Shown piece by piece: positions 8,031 to 16,043 of a stretch of DNA of 64,000 nucleotides. Each line of letters begins with the position of its first letter. The stretch's first letter is position 1. Source of the DNA: JARFQW01 sp963842955 (GTDB lineage Bacteria; Pseudomonadota; Gammaproteobacteria; Steroidobacterales; XN24); contig CAWJIJ010000002.1 of NCBI GenBank assembly GCA_963842955.1, positions 62,001 through 126,000 on the forward strand, given 5' to 3'. A program made the position numbers and the translations under genes. The notes under the pieces are model-generated. The model did not search any database. It had not been told where the DNA came from and saw nothing but the letters and a program-made list of their open reading frames with translations.

Positions 8031-8549
8031 GTGTCCACGATTGTCGCCGCGTGGCTGGCCATCGGGGCCTGCGCGTCAAACGACTCCCGGGCCACGCCGC
8101 CGGTCAACTTCGTTCAGGTCAGCGAGCGAATCGACACATCCGGGCAGCCCGGCCGGCCGTGGCTGGAAAACGCAGCGGGTGCCGGCTACGAGATGGTGAT
8201 CAACCTCTCGCCGCCCGGCGCCGATGGCTCGATACGCGATGAACCTGAGATTCTCGAGGATGGCGGTGTCGAGTACGTCAACATCCCGGTGAACTGGTCC
8301 GGGCCGACGGACGATGACTTCGACCGATTTCGCGCGGCGCTGTCCTCCAGCGCCTCGCAGCGAGTCCTCGTGCACTGCCAGCTGAACATGCGCGCGTCGG
8401 CCTTTACGTTCCTGTACCGGGTCATCGAGGAAGGCGAAGATCCGGAAGCGGCCTGGGAGAAGGTAACCAGCGTCTGGGTCCCCGAAGGCCGATGGCGCCT
8501 GTATATCAACGACACGCTCAACCGCCACGGCGTCGCGTTCCGGCCCTGA
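8031..8549 (+). CDS. Tyrosine-phosphatase-like protein, probable lipoprotein
   Basis: GTG 8031 opens a 172-residue protein with a short hydrophobic leader and a possible lipobox (AIGAC, Cys 14). The body resembles the cysteine-phosphatase fold used by small bacterial PTP-like or DSP-like proteins. It has NFVQVSERIDTSGQP, the general-acid region SPPGADGSIRDEPE, and the P-loop VLVHCQLNMRASAF. The P-loop reads HCx4R rather than the usual HCx5R. The Cys nucleophile and Arg are both present, but phosphatase activity is uncertain. The protein is probably anchored on the periplasmic side. Confidence 0.65.
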   Translation: MSTIVAAWLAIGACASNDSRATPPVNFVQVSERIDTSGQPGRPWLENAAGAGYEMVINLSPPGADGSIRDEPEILEDGGVEYVNIPVNWSGPTDDDFDRFRAALSSSASQRVLVHCQLNMRASAFTFLYRVIEEGEDPEAAWEKVTSVWVPEGRWRLYINDTLNRHGVAFRP

Positions 8550-8621
8550 TCCCCCGACGAGCGGGCGGCCAGGCACCGCGCTGCATACAATGAACGCTGC
8601 CCGCACAAGAAGCAGAGCCCG

Positions 8622-9101
8622 ATGAGACGACGCATCAGTGATTTTATCTACCGCCGAACGGGCCGGGTGCTGGACCTGGAACGAGTCAGCTCCGAACCGG
8701 ACCTGCAGGCCACGGTGGCCCTCCTGCTGGCCGGCATGGCCGATGCCGACGGGGCTATCACGGACGACGAATTCGAGCGCATCGTCGGGCTCATGCGGGG
8801 CTTCTTCGGTTTCAATGAAAGCGTCTCCCTGGACCTGTTCATGAAAGCGGTGGACGAGCTGCGCAGGCGGGATGACCTCTCGACGATCATGGACGAACTC
8901 AGGCCCCGGCTGGATCTCAGGCGAAAGGAGGACCTGCTCGTGATTCTGCTCAAGGTGATTGCCGCCGATGGCGAGAAACACCCCAAGGAGATGGCCTTTC
9001 TCCACCGCTTCGCCACCGGGATCGGACTCCCCGACGATGTGACCGAGCGGGCATTCGAACGCTACGCTGGCGAGCGCCGGTCCGCCGGCCGAACGGATTA
9101 G
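8622..9101 (+). CDS. TerB-like (tellurite resistance TerB family) protein
   Basis: The 159-residue all-helical product carries the TerB signature twice: LLLAGMADADGAITDDEFERI (shown in part) and LLKVIAADGEKHPKEMAFL. The acidic loops correspond to the metal-binding sites of TerB. No other ter genes are nearby, so it is a lone TerB-domain protein; tellurite resistance should not be assumed. The N terminus (RRRISDFIYRRTGRVL) is basic and could bind membranes or nucleic acid. A TACAAT -10-like box lies at 8586-8591, without a matching -35. Confidence 0.8.
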   Translation: MRRRISDFIYRRTGRVLDLERVSSEPDLQATVALLLAGMADADGAITDDEFERIVGLMRGFFGFNESVSLDLFMKAVDELRRRDDLSTIMDELRPRLDLRRKEDLLVILLKVIAADGEKHPKEMAFLHRFATGIGLPDDVTERAFERYAGERRSAGRTD

Positions 9102-9235
9102 CCGGTCTCGCCGGGCGGCAACGGCGTCGATACAGCGATGCCCCGCTGCGCCTGACGGGCCCGGCCAGACAGGCCCGGGTGCCGGGCCCATGAGCTATCT
9201 TCATCTCGATCCACAGGAGATCCAGGAGAAGGCCA

Positions 9236-9586
9236 ATGACCGACTCGCCCGACAACACCATGGACTACGTGGAATTTCCCGCCACGGACGTGGCAGCGGC
9301 AAAAGAATTCTATGCGTCGGTGTTCGGCTGGACGTTCACCGACTACGGGCCGGACTACACGTCCTTCAGTGACGGCCGGCTGCACGGCGGGTTCGCCAGG
9401 TCAGACGCGGTATCCGGCCTACCGCCACTGATTGTGATCTACTCCCGCGACCTGGCGGACGCCCAGGCCCGGGTTGAGGCCCACGGAGGCCGGATCGTGG
9501 AGCCGGTATTCGAATTTCCCGGCGGTCGCCGCTTTCATTTCTCCGACCCGGCCGGCAACGTGCTCGCGGTCTGGTCGGATCACTAG
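9236..9586 (+). CDS. VOC family protein (glyoxalase-like)
   Basis: This is a 116-residue single-domain VOC protein. It begins MDYVEFPATDVAAAKEFYAS, has a GWTFTDYGPDYTSF strand, and ends with FHFSDPAGNVLAVW. A purine-rich ribosome-binding stretch (AGGAGAAGG) lies just upstream of ATG 9236. Members of this subgroup (close to the 27-kDa-antigen Cfp30B-like VOC proteins) have no agreed substrate. Confidence 0.87.
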   Translation: MTDSPDNTMDYVEFPATDVAAAKEFYASVFGWTFTDYGPDYTSFSDGRLHGGFARSDAVSGLPPLIVIYSRDLADAQARVEAHGGRIVEPVFEFPGGRRFHFSDPAGNVLAVWSDH

Positions 9587-9714
9587 ACCGCGGCCGTCAA
9601 GGGAACCTTCGGACCGTTTCTTTCATCCGAATCATAAGGGTCCCTCGAATTGCCAGGGGAGTAAGGTGTACGCAGCAAAGCCGCTGCGACAAATCGACTG
9701 ACCAAGGGGGAACA

Positions 9715-10380
9715 ATGCCGACGGACGACCTTCGACCACCGACCCTGCGATGGTCTCGTCGTACGCTTCTGCGGGCCGGCCTGCTTGCCGCAGCCGCGGG
9801 TTTGCCCCTGGTTGCGCGGGGCAGTTTCACGCCCCGCCAGTCCGAAGGGCCCTTTTTCCCGAAAGATCCCCAGGACGACACGGACGCTGATCTGACCCGC
9901 ATCGACGGCCACGCGGACACCGCCACCGGGCAGGTCATTATCGTTTCGGGCCGGGTGCTCGACGGGGATGGCTCGCCCGTGGACAACGCGATCATCGACG
10001 TCTGGCATGCGAACAGCTACGGCCGCTACAACCACCCGGCGGATCGAAGCTCTGCTCCGCTGGACCCGCATTTCCAGGGCTGGGGGCGACTCGTCACCGG
10101 GACCGACGGCCGCTATCGTTTCCGGACCATCGCCCCCGGCGCCTACGCGGCCTCCCGGGACTGGCAGCGGCCACCCCATATTCATTTCAAGGTTCGACGT
10201 TCCGGGTACGAGGACCTGACAACGCAGATGTATTTCTCGGCCGAGCCACTCAACGAGACGGACCGCATCCTGCAGGCGCTGTCCGCGGCTGACCGGGAGA
10301 AGGTCATTGTCGGCTTCTCCGAGCAGCTGGACGGTGTACCGGCAGGCCGCTTCGATCTCGTGATCCGGAACACGGCATGA
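9715..10380 (+). CDS. Intradiol ring-cleavage dioxygenase family protein, Tat-exported
   Basis: This is a 221-residue protein with a twin-arginine leader (SRRTLLRAGLLAAAAGLP, residues 14-31). The catalytic core has the non-heme Fe(III) ligands expected of protocatechuate/catechol dioxygenases. Y105 lies in YGRYNHP, Y144 in PGAY, and H155 and H157 in PPHIHFKV. Such enzymes open catechol rings between the hydroxyls. This short exported subgroup is less characterised than the cytosolic catabolic enzymes and has no partner beta subunit here. ATG 9715 follows AGGGGGA. Its stop overlaps the next start (ATGA). Confidence 0.87.
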   Translation: MPTDDLRPPTLRWSRRTLLRAGLLAAAAGLPLVARGSFTPRQSEGPFFPKDPQDDTDADLTRIDGHADTATGQVIIVSGRVLDGDGSPVDNAIIDVWHANSYGRYNHPADRSSAPLDPHFQGWGRLVTGTDGRYRFRTIAPGAYAASRDWQRPPHIHFKVRRSGYEDLTTQMYFSAEPLNETDRILQALSAADREKVIVGFSEQLDGVPAGRFDLVIRNTA

Positions 10381-10940
10381 GCGGGGAAATGACAGCCAAC
10401 CGGGGGCCCGCGACCCTGGAAACGCCGCGGCTGCTGCTGCGGCCGTTCACTCTCGATGACGCCGAACCGTTCCTGCGCATGAACTCCGAGCCCGAGATTA
10501 TCCGCTACACCTACCAGGAGGCCCTGTCCTCGCTGGAAGCGGCCGTGGAACTGATGCATCGGTCCCCGCTGAAAGACTACGCGACCTGGGGCTTCGGCAG
10601 GCTGGCCGTCGTGCTGAAGGAGACCGGCGAGGTGATCGGATTTTGCGGGCTGAAATATCTGCCGGAAATCGGGGAAACGGAGGTTGGCTACCGGCTGATG
10701 CCCGAGCACTGGCAGCAGGGACTTGCCACGGAAGCGGCCGCGCGGGTTGTGGAGCATGGCAAGAACGATCTCGGCCTCCAGCGCATCGTGGCCCTCGTGG
10801 ATCCCGGCAATGCGGCGTCGGCCCGGGTAGCGGAGAAAATCGGACTCCGCCTCGAAGGCCAGATACCGTTTCCGGGCATCGACACGCCGCTGGACCTCTA
10901 TGCTTGGGAGGCAGGAGGTGAGGCAACAGCTATCGGCTGA
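10377..10940 (+). CDS. GNAT acetyltransferase, RimJ/RimL type
   Basis: The 187-residue product has the RimJ/RimL pattern: LETPRLLLRPFTLDDAEPFL at the N terminus, YRLMPEHWQQGLATEAAARV as the acetyl-CoA loop, and RIVALVDPGNAASARVAEKI. These enzymes acetylate N-terminal or side-chain amines. The specific acceptor is unknown. It is translationally coupled to the dioxygenase through an ATGA overlap. Confidence 0.87.
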   Translation: MSGEMTANRGPATLETPRLLLRPFTLDDAEPFLRMNSEPEIIRYTYQEALSSLEAAVELMHRSPLKDYATWGFGRLAVVLKETGEVIGFCGLKYLPEIGETEVGYRLMPEHWQQGLATEAAARVVEHGKNDLGLQRIVALVDPGNAASARVAEKIGLRLEGQIPFPGIDTPLDLYAWEAGGEATAIG

Positions 10941-10993
10941 TGCTCTACACCGCAAGGGGAACAGCGCCGTAGAGTGGACTCGGCCGGACTACG

Positions 10994-11239
10994 TTGTCGT
11001 CAGACAAACAGCGGGGCTTTGACCCCGGGGAGCCACTCGTGGCCACCGTCGTATTGATAGTTTGTGTGGTCGCCGCCGCCCTGCTTCTGGGCCGGGTTGC
11101 CGAAGACGGCGTGTTTGCAACTATTCTGATCCTGGTCTTCGGGCTCGTTTGGGCCCACACCCTTTACACCGACCGCAAGCACGAGCGTGAGGATCGAGCC
11201 CAAGCGAAGAAAACGCGAGAGGGCAAGACGGCAGATTGA
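10994..11239 (+). CDS. Small two-helix membrane protein, unknown function
   Basis: A TTG codon at 10994 opens an 81-residue frame with two membrane segments (about 17-34, VATVVLIVCVVAAALLLG, and 41-57). A highly charged tail follows (DRKHEREDRAQAKKT). The composition looks like a genuine small membrane protein rather than a chance frame, but I know no family for it and the start has no good ribosome-binding site. Confidence 0.45.
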   Translation: MSSDKQRGFDPGEPLVATVVLIVCVVAAALLLGRVAEDGVFATILILVFGLVWAHTLYTDRKHEREDRAQAKKTREGKTAD

Positions 11240-11369
11240 GACGGTATGCTTTTGCACTGCCGCTCGCGAAAGCGGGGTCGCCGTTTAGCGTCAGGGGGCA
11301 CGCTGCGGACAAGGTCATTGGGAACACCGATGCGATCGCAGCACACGCGCAAGGGGCAGCAAAACCTGG

Positions 11370-11921
11370 ATGAAACAAGCGAGCGCCGGACCGGCTGACA
11401 GCATGACCATCGAGACCGGGCGCCTCCGCCTGCGGCCCCACGCGGCGGCGGACTTCGAGGCCTCCGCCGCCCTGTGGGCGGAATCGTCCGTGACCCGCTA
11501 CATCGGCGGCCGGCCGTCCACCCGCGAGGAAGCCTGGCGCCGGTTCCTGACCTACGCGGGTCACTGGACGGTCCTGGGCTTCGGGTTCTGGCTCGTGGAG
11601 GAAAAGCAAACGGGCAAGTTCGTCGGCGAGGTCGGATTCGGAGATTTTAAACGGGAAATCGAACCGCCGATGGGCGACGTGCCCGAGGGCGGCTGGGTGA
11701 TCATGCCCTGGGCCCACGGGCGCGGCTACGCGACCGAGGCGGCGGCCGCGGCACTGGCCTTTGGTGAAGCCCGCTACGGGTGGCCGCGCACAGGGTGCGT
11801 CATCGAGCCGGAGAACCTGGCATCGATCCGGGTGGCGAAAAAGCTGGGCTACCGTGAGTCGGCTACGACGACCTACAAGGGGTCGGAACTCCTCGTGTTT
11901 CACCGCGACCGCGGCAAGTAG
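11370..11921 (+). CDS. GNAT family N-acetyltransferase
   Basis: The 183-residue product contains IETGRLRLRPHAAADFEA, a central GEVGFGDFKREIEPP strand, and the acetyl-CoA loop HGRGYATEAAAAALAF followed by IEPENLASIRVAKKLGY. This is the RimJ-like GNAT group often annotated as ribosomal-protein-alanine acetyltransferase. ATG 11370 is given; ATG 11403 is equally plausible because the conserved region starts right after it. Its 3' end faces the beta-helix gene, 30 bp away. Confidence 0.85.
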   Translation: MKQASAGPADSMTIETGRLRLRPHAAADFEASAALWAESSVTRYIGGRPSTREEAWRRFLTYAGHWTVLGFGFWLVEEKQTGKFVGEVGFGDFKREIEPPMGDVPEGGWVIMPWAHGRGYATEAAAAALAFGEARYGWPRTGCVIEPENLASIRVAKKLGYRESATTTYKGSELLVFHRDRGK

Positions 11922-11951
11922 CGACAGGGGGATTCCGACGCTGCTCTCCGG

Positions 11952-13406
11952 TCAGAACGTGCAGCCGGTGACCTCCAGCTTCAGCAGCCCGCTCACGGTC
12001 TCTCCTTCCGTGGTCACCGCCGACACCGTCAGCGTCTGCTCGCCGCAGACCAGCGCCACATCCTTCAGCTTGTAGCGCAGCCGGAGATCCAGCACGCCGT
12101 CGCCGTTGCGGTCCACCAGGTTCGAGGCTCTCGGCACCGCACCCATGTCCCCCAGCACCACCGAGTAAGCATCGATGGTCGCGGGATCAAGCGCGGCAGA
12201 GGACATGAACACCACGTACAGGGCGGTATCCGTGGACAGATCGACCAGGCCGTAGTCCCGGGCAAAAGGTGGCGACTTCACCACCACGCCCTGGCCGCTG
12301 AACTCCAGCGCCCCGGCGTCGCAGGCCACGATGCCGTCGCCGTTGCCGTCCGTTCGGGGATTGCCAATCGAATCCACCGCCGGACACTCGTCGAGCGGAA
12401 TCAGGTCGATGGCGGGACTGCCGGGGTCCAGGCTCACTCTGTACGTATTGGAAGAAGGGAACCATGGATCGGCCTCGATGGATGTGGGCGCAGTCATGGT
12501 GCACCCGCCTCCCGGACCGAAGACGTTGTATCCGAGATCGGTGACCGGCCCGAAACAGTCCCCCGCGGTGTTGCCGCCTAAGGTCCCCTCCGTGTTGCGC
12601 GCAACGATGGACTGGCTGATTTCGACATAGCCGCCCTCAGTGTTGAGGATGCCGCCGTCACCGCACCCGCCGCCACAGGCATCCGCGTACCAGCAGCAGA
12701 TTCCGTTGTACGCCACGGTGGAACGGACGAGTGAAACGATGCCGCTACTGCCGTTGACGATGCCGGCTCCCCCGTAGTCCTTGCCGTCGTACTGCGTGCG
12801 GGTCACCCGGACTCCGTGCAGGAGCGCGTATCCGGAGTTTTCCAGGCCTATGGACCCATAGGCGTCGGTTATGCCGCCGCCGGTCATGGCAAGGAATCCC
12901 GTGTTGAAGATGTGCGGAAGGAGGGAACCCTCGGCGAACACCAAGCCGGCGTTCTCGAGACCGCTGCTGGAAGCGCCCCAATCGAACCAGGTTTCACTCG
13001 TGAAAAGAGTCCCGTCGGAGCGGACCATGACAGACCATCGATCAACAACCGATTCGAGGATGAGCGCCCGCAGCGTCAGGAACGCACGGGGTTCGACGTC
13101 AAAGTTTGCGCTGATATGGGCTTTGGCTTCATCTTGTGATCGAACGCAGACGATGCCGGAAATCGAAATGCGCGCATCGGAAAGAGGCTCCTCATAGGTG
13201 CCGGGTTCCAGAACAACCGTCCCGCCACCCGGGCGGAGATTGATCTCGTTGATGAACGCTGTGATCTGTTCGGGCGGATCCTCCGGCCCGAAGGTTTTCG
13301 AGTACGGCGGACACACGCCGATCTCGCTCGCGCCGACGGTCGACGCCAGCAAGGCGAGCAGCGCGCCAACACGTGAAGCAATGAGTAATGACTTCCCGCA
13401 TTTCAT
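11952..13406 (-). CDS. Secreted right-handed beta-helix protein with choice-of-anchor-Q-like C-terminal repeat region
   Basis: ATG 13406 is preceded by GGAGGG at a good distance and opens a signal peptide (MKCGKSLLIASRVGALLALL, cleaved near ASTVGAS). The 484-residue product shows parallel beta-helix features: GGGTVVLEPGTYEEPL early, then repeated short strands with Gly/Asn turns (about 100-290). A SPAIDLIPLDEC segment leading to an ALEF strand follows; this is the hallmark of the choice-of-anchor Q region. Cys pairs (ICCWYADACGGGCGDGG) suggest disulfides. A final domain (about 380-484) has a Ca-binding-like DRNGDGVLDLRL. It is likely extracellular or surface-attached, perhaps polysaccharide binding or cleaving; no catalytic motif is identified. 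Confidence 0.7.
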   Translation of the reverse strand: MKCGKSLLIASRVGALLALLASTVGASEIGVCPPYSKTFGPEDPPEQITAFINEINLRPGGGTVVLEPGTYEEPLSDARISISGIVCVRSQDEAKAHISANFDVEPRAFLTLRALILESVVDRWSVMVRSDGTLFTSETWFDWGASSSGLENAGLVFAEGSLLPHIFNTGFLAMTGGGITDAYGSIGLENSGYALLHGVRVTRTQYDGKDYGGAGIVNGSSGIVSLVRSTVAYNGICCWYADACGGGCGDGGILNTEGGYVEISQSIVARNTEGTLGGNTAGDCFGPVTDLGYNVFGPGGGCTMTAPTSIEADPWFPSSNTYRVSLDPGSPAIDLIPLDECPAVDSIGNPRTDGNGDGIVACDAGALEFSGQGVVVKSPPFARDYGLVDLSTDTALYVVFMSSAALDPATIDAYSVVLGDMGAVPRASNLVDRNGDGVLDLRLRYKLKDVALVCGEQTLTVSAVTTEGETVSGLLKLEVTGCTF

Positions 13407-13455
13407 GTTCCGGCCCTCCATGCTGCCTCGAACATGGCTGGCGGACGCGGGCCGC

Positions 13456-13484
13456 GGCCCCGGCACCGCGCTGGTGCCGCGGCC
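13456..13484. repeat. Imperfect inverted repeat in leader of the beta-helix gene
   Basis: CGGCACC (13461-13467) and GGTGCCG (13473-13479) form a perfect 7-bp stem with a 5-nt loop. It extends to 12 bp with one mismatch. The repeat lies 50-78 bp upstream of the beta-helix start codon and would be in the mRNA leader if transcription begins farther right. No T run follows on either strand. Confidence 0.5.
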
Positions 13485-13528
13485 TGTATCCGATGCCTCT
13501 ATCTTTTCCCTAGCACACAGCCATAAGG

Positions 13529-13560
13529 CCGCAATGGGCAGATTTACCTACCCATTGCGG
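13529..13560. repeat. Perfect 10-bp inverted repeat between DUF4920 gene and beta-helix gene
   Basis: CCGCAATGGG (13529-13538) and CCCATTGCGG (13551-13560) are exact inverted copies around a 12-base AT-richer spacer. On the minus strand this is 40 bp after the DUF4920 stop and about 120 bp before the beta-helix start. It is not followed by a T run, so an operator or a processed hairpin is as likely as a terminator. Confidence 0.65.
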
Positions 13561-13599
13561 ACGAGGCCAGGGGCGACCGGGGAGATCTGCGGCGGGCGA

Positions 13600-14085
13600 C
13601 TAGCTCTTCGGGACGATCACCGAGCGGGCGACAATGGCGTACTCGAAACGCGGACCCTCGACGGCCTCGGGGTTTTCGCCCATATCCTTCGCGTAGTGCT
13701 TCGCCTGCTTCTCAGAGACTTCCTTGCGGTCGAAGGTGCCAACGATGGTGACGTCCTTGCCGCCGGAGTCGGTGGGCACGAAAAAGCTGTAGTCCACGAA
13801 CGTGATCCGGGCAATGGCGTCGCCGTCCTGGGCGATGAAGAAGCAGCCTTTCTTGCGGCAGACCTTGTCCACGCGGGCTTCGACGGCGACTTCCTTACCA
13901 GCGTACTCGCCCTCATTGGCCACGATGTCCGACAGGCGAACGGGATCGGCCATGTCGTCCACCACCGACCCGAACACTTCGTAGTCGTCGGTGGCGGCCA
14001 CCGGCTCGGACAGGCGAATCACCTCTTCCGCAAAACTGGCGCCGGCCAGACAGGCCAGGGCGGCAAATACTGCACATCGCATCAT
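13600..14085 (-). CDS. DUF4920 domain protein, exported
   Basis: The 161-residue protein starts at the first of two adjacent Met codons (14085) and has a signal peptide (MMRCAVFAALACLAGASFA). The mature part is an OB-fold-like DUF4920 domain. It shows VRLSDIVANEGEYAGKEVAV, VDKVCRKKGCFFIAQDGDA with a conserved Cys pair, and DVTIVGTFDRKEVSEKQAKH. Homologues are periplasmic or lipid-anchored and of unknown function. The Cys pair (CRKKGC) could bind metal or form a disulfide; this is inference. Confidence 0.8.
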   Translation of the reverse strand: MMRCAVFAALACLAGASFAEEVIRLSEPVAATDDYEVFGSVVDDMADPVRLSDIVANEGEYAGKEVAVEARVDKVCRKKGCFFIAQDGDAIARITFVDYSFFVPTDSGGKDVTIVGTFDRKEVSEKQAKHYAKDMGENPEAVEGPRFEYAIVARSVIVPKS

Positions 14086-14215
14086 GTCGAATCCTCTGCT
14101 GTTACTGGCTCCCAGGGTTACGGAACGTATCCGGAGCCAGATCATCTTCTTGCCGCGGGCCTGCGGACCGGCGAGGGCGGCCGGCGAAACCGCACCCGGG
14201 CCGGTTGTCCCGCCC

Positions 14216-14854
14216 CTAGTGAACCATGCCGCTGCCGGGGGGCTGAGTTTCCTTGCGCTCTGTCTCCTGGACCTGTTGACTATCCGGACTCTCCTGGAGT
14301 TCCGTTTGGTCGGAATCCGCACCAGGAGGCATCCTGTTACCGGGTTCGTCCGGCCTCTCGTCTGGATTCTCGCCGCCTTCTCCAGCGGCAACCGCCGGTT
14401 CGATCTCCTCCGGACCGACGGTCGGCTCCCGGCGCTCGGCAACCTCGGCCTCAGCCTCCTCATCGGCTTCTGTTTCAGCGCCTTCCGAGAGCGCCGTGAC
14501 CGCCGCGGCCGCGGTGACCGGCTCGTCGACCGGGTCGGCGTCCCGGGGCAACAGTTCGGGTTGCGGCGCGAACTCGATGGCCTCCTGCTCCGGTCCACCG
14601 GCACAGAAATGCTTGGCGCCGTCCGCCATATGGCCATACAGAGCCCGGTATTGCTCGCCGATGGCCTGGAAATGTCCGGCGGAGTCCCTGAAATGTTGAG
14701 TCACACCTTCCCGGTAGGCCTCGAAGTCCTCCTTCACGACGGCAAGCTCCTCGGCAGCCTGCCGGTCGCCGGGGCGCCGGGACATCAAGAATCCAAGGCC
14801 AAGGCCCGCCAGAAAAAGGACCAGTCCACCCAACGTCAGTATCCAAGGATTCAT
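14216..14854 (-). CDS. ZapG/YhcB-like (DUF1043) inner membrane protein
   Basis: The 212-residue product has one N-terminal membrane helix (WILTLGGLVLFLAGLGLGFL, residues 4-23). A helical stretch follows (AAEELAVVKEDFEAYREGV, then THFRDSAGHFQAIGEQYRAL-type pattern with HF, F, Y and YGHMADGAKHF). This is the DUF1043 arrangement seen in YhcB/ZapG, which links division and cell-envelope synthesis in enterobacteria. The C-terminal half (about 95-212) is an acidic, Pro/Glu-rich disordered tail much longer than in E. coli. Assignment is by pattern, and the function here is inferred. Confidence 0.65.
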   Translation of the reverse strand: MNPWILTLGGLVLFLAGLGLGFLMSRRPGDRQAAEELAVVKEDFEAYREGVTQHFRDSAGHFQAIGEQYRALYGHMADGAKHFCAGGPEQEAIEFAPQPELLPRDADPVDEPVTAAAAVTALSEGAETEADEEAEAEVAERREPTVGPEEIEPAVAAGEGGENPDERPDEPGNRMPPGADSDQTELQESPDSQQVQETERKETQPPGSGMVH

Positions 14855-14985
14855 GCGCTTACCCCGCTCGTGGAGATCGGATTACGGCTAGTTCGCGCGC
14901 CGGCGCGCGGACCCGGCAGAACGCCCGGGCAACTTTCCCACAGTCTGGCAGATTCGGGCCCGCCTGCCAGTCCTGTCTCACCTGC

Positions 14986-15945
14986 TCAGCCGGATTCCAC
15001 GTTCCGCCGGGGCCGGTCATCCACGGTCAGCGTGAATACGTCGGGCCTCGAGTAGTGCCCGTCCGTATCAAGGGTCATGAGTTCTTCCTCGATGCGCCCG
15101 AGGTCGATTTCGGCCCAGACGGTATCCGCCGTGCCGTGAGCGGGCTCGGTGACGTAGGCGCCGTCGGGGCCGATCACGGCACTGCCGGCATCCAGCAGTA
15201 CCCGGCTGTCGTCCCCCGGCATGGCTTCCAGGACCTCTCCGGCGGCGGCGTAGCCAGATCCCAGCGATTCCAGCCCGGCCAACACCTCTCCCCGGGTGAG
15301 CAGCGACCCGGACGCGGCAACGAAACACCGGCCTTCGAACGCGTAGTGGCGGCTGGCCACCTGGTGCATCTCCTTGACCCAGGGCCACTGGGCCACGTGG
15401 ATGGTTTCCCGGCGGGCATGCAGGGCGGCACGGGCCAGCGGCATCCAGTGCTCCCAGCAGACCAGGCCACCCAGGCAGCCATAGGGCGTTTCGACAGTCA
15501 CCAGGCCGCTGCCGTCGCCCCGGCCCCACAGCAGGCGTTCCGTATACGTAGGAACCAGCTTGCGGTGCACCGCCAGATTCCGGCCGCCGTCGGTGATGAA
15601 CAGCATGCTGTTGTAGAGCGTGTTGCCGTCTTTCTCGTGAATCCCGATCACCACGTCCGTACCGGCGCTCTCTGCCGCCGCGCGAATCGCGTCGATCTCC
15701 GGACCGTCCACCCGGGGACTGTTGTCCCTGAGGGCGCGAAACAGGGTCTTCGCCGGCGGATGATCCCAAAGTGCGGCGGACGGCGCGTCATCAAGCCACA
15801 CCGGATAGCCCGGAAGCCACGTCTCGGGAAAGACCACGAGATCCGCAGCGCCGGTACCGGCGGCCTCGAGCAGCTGGCAGGCGAGACCCGTACTTTCGGC
15901 GAGGTTCAGAAAAACCGGCGGGTCCTGGATCAGGGCAAGTCGCAC
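14986..15945 (-). CDS. Nitrilase (carbon-nitrogen hydrolase superfamily)
   Basis: GTG 15945 is chosen because the conserved first strand (RLALIQDPPVFLNL) begins at residue 2. GGGAG lies upstream at correct spacing, and no in-frame ATG fits. The 319-residue enzyme has the catalytic triad E41 (VVFPETWLPGYP), K129 (AVHRKLVPTYTERLLWG) and C163 (GGLVCWEHWMPLAR). The CWEHWMPL context is that of true nitrilases (branch 1), which convert nitriles to carboxylate and ammonia, rather than amidases or Nit1/Nit2 proteins. It is cytosolic with no signal peptide. The natural nitrile substrate is unknown. Confidence 0.88.
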   Translation of the reverse strand: MRLALIQDPPVFLNLAESTGLACQLLEAAGTGAADLVVFPETWLPGYPVWLDDAPSAALWDHPPAKTLFRALRDNSPRVDGPEIDAIRAAAESAGTDVVIGIHEKDGNTLYNSMLFITDGGRNLAVHRKLVPTYTERLLWGRGDGSGLVTVETPYGCLGGLVCWEHWMPLARAALHARRETIHVAQWPWVKEMHQVASRHYAFEGRCFVAASGSLLTRGEVLAGLESLGSGYAAAGEVLEAMPGDDSRVLLDAGSAVIGPDGAYVTEPAHGTADTVWAEIDLGRIEEELMTLDTDGHYSRPDVFTLTVDDRPRRNVESG

Positions 15946-16043
15946 GGGAAGGCTCCCTATCGCGGTCCACGGGCCGCATACTGTAGCGGTTTGGGGAAGG
16001 CCCGGCACGGCGCCGGGCCCTGGACCCGCGCTGCGAAGGACCG

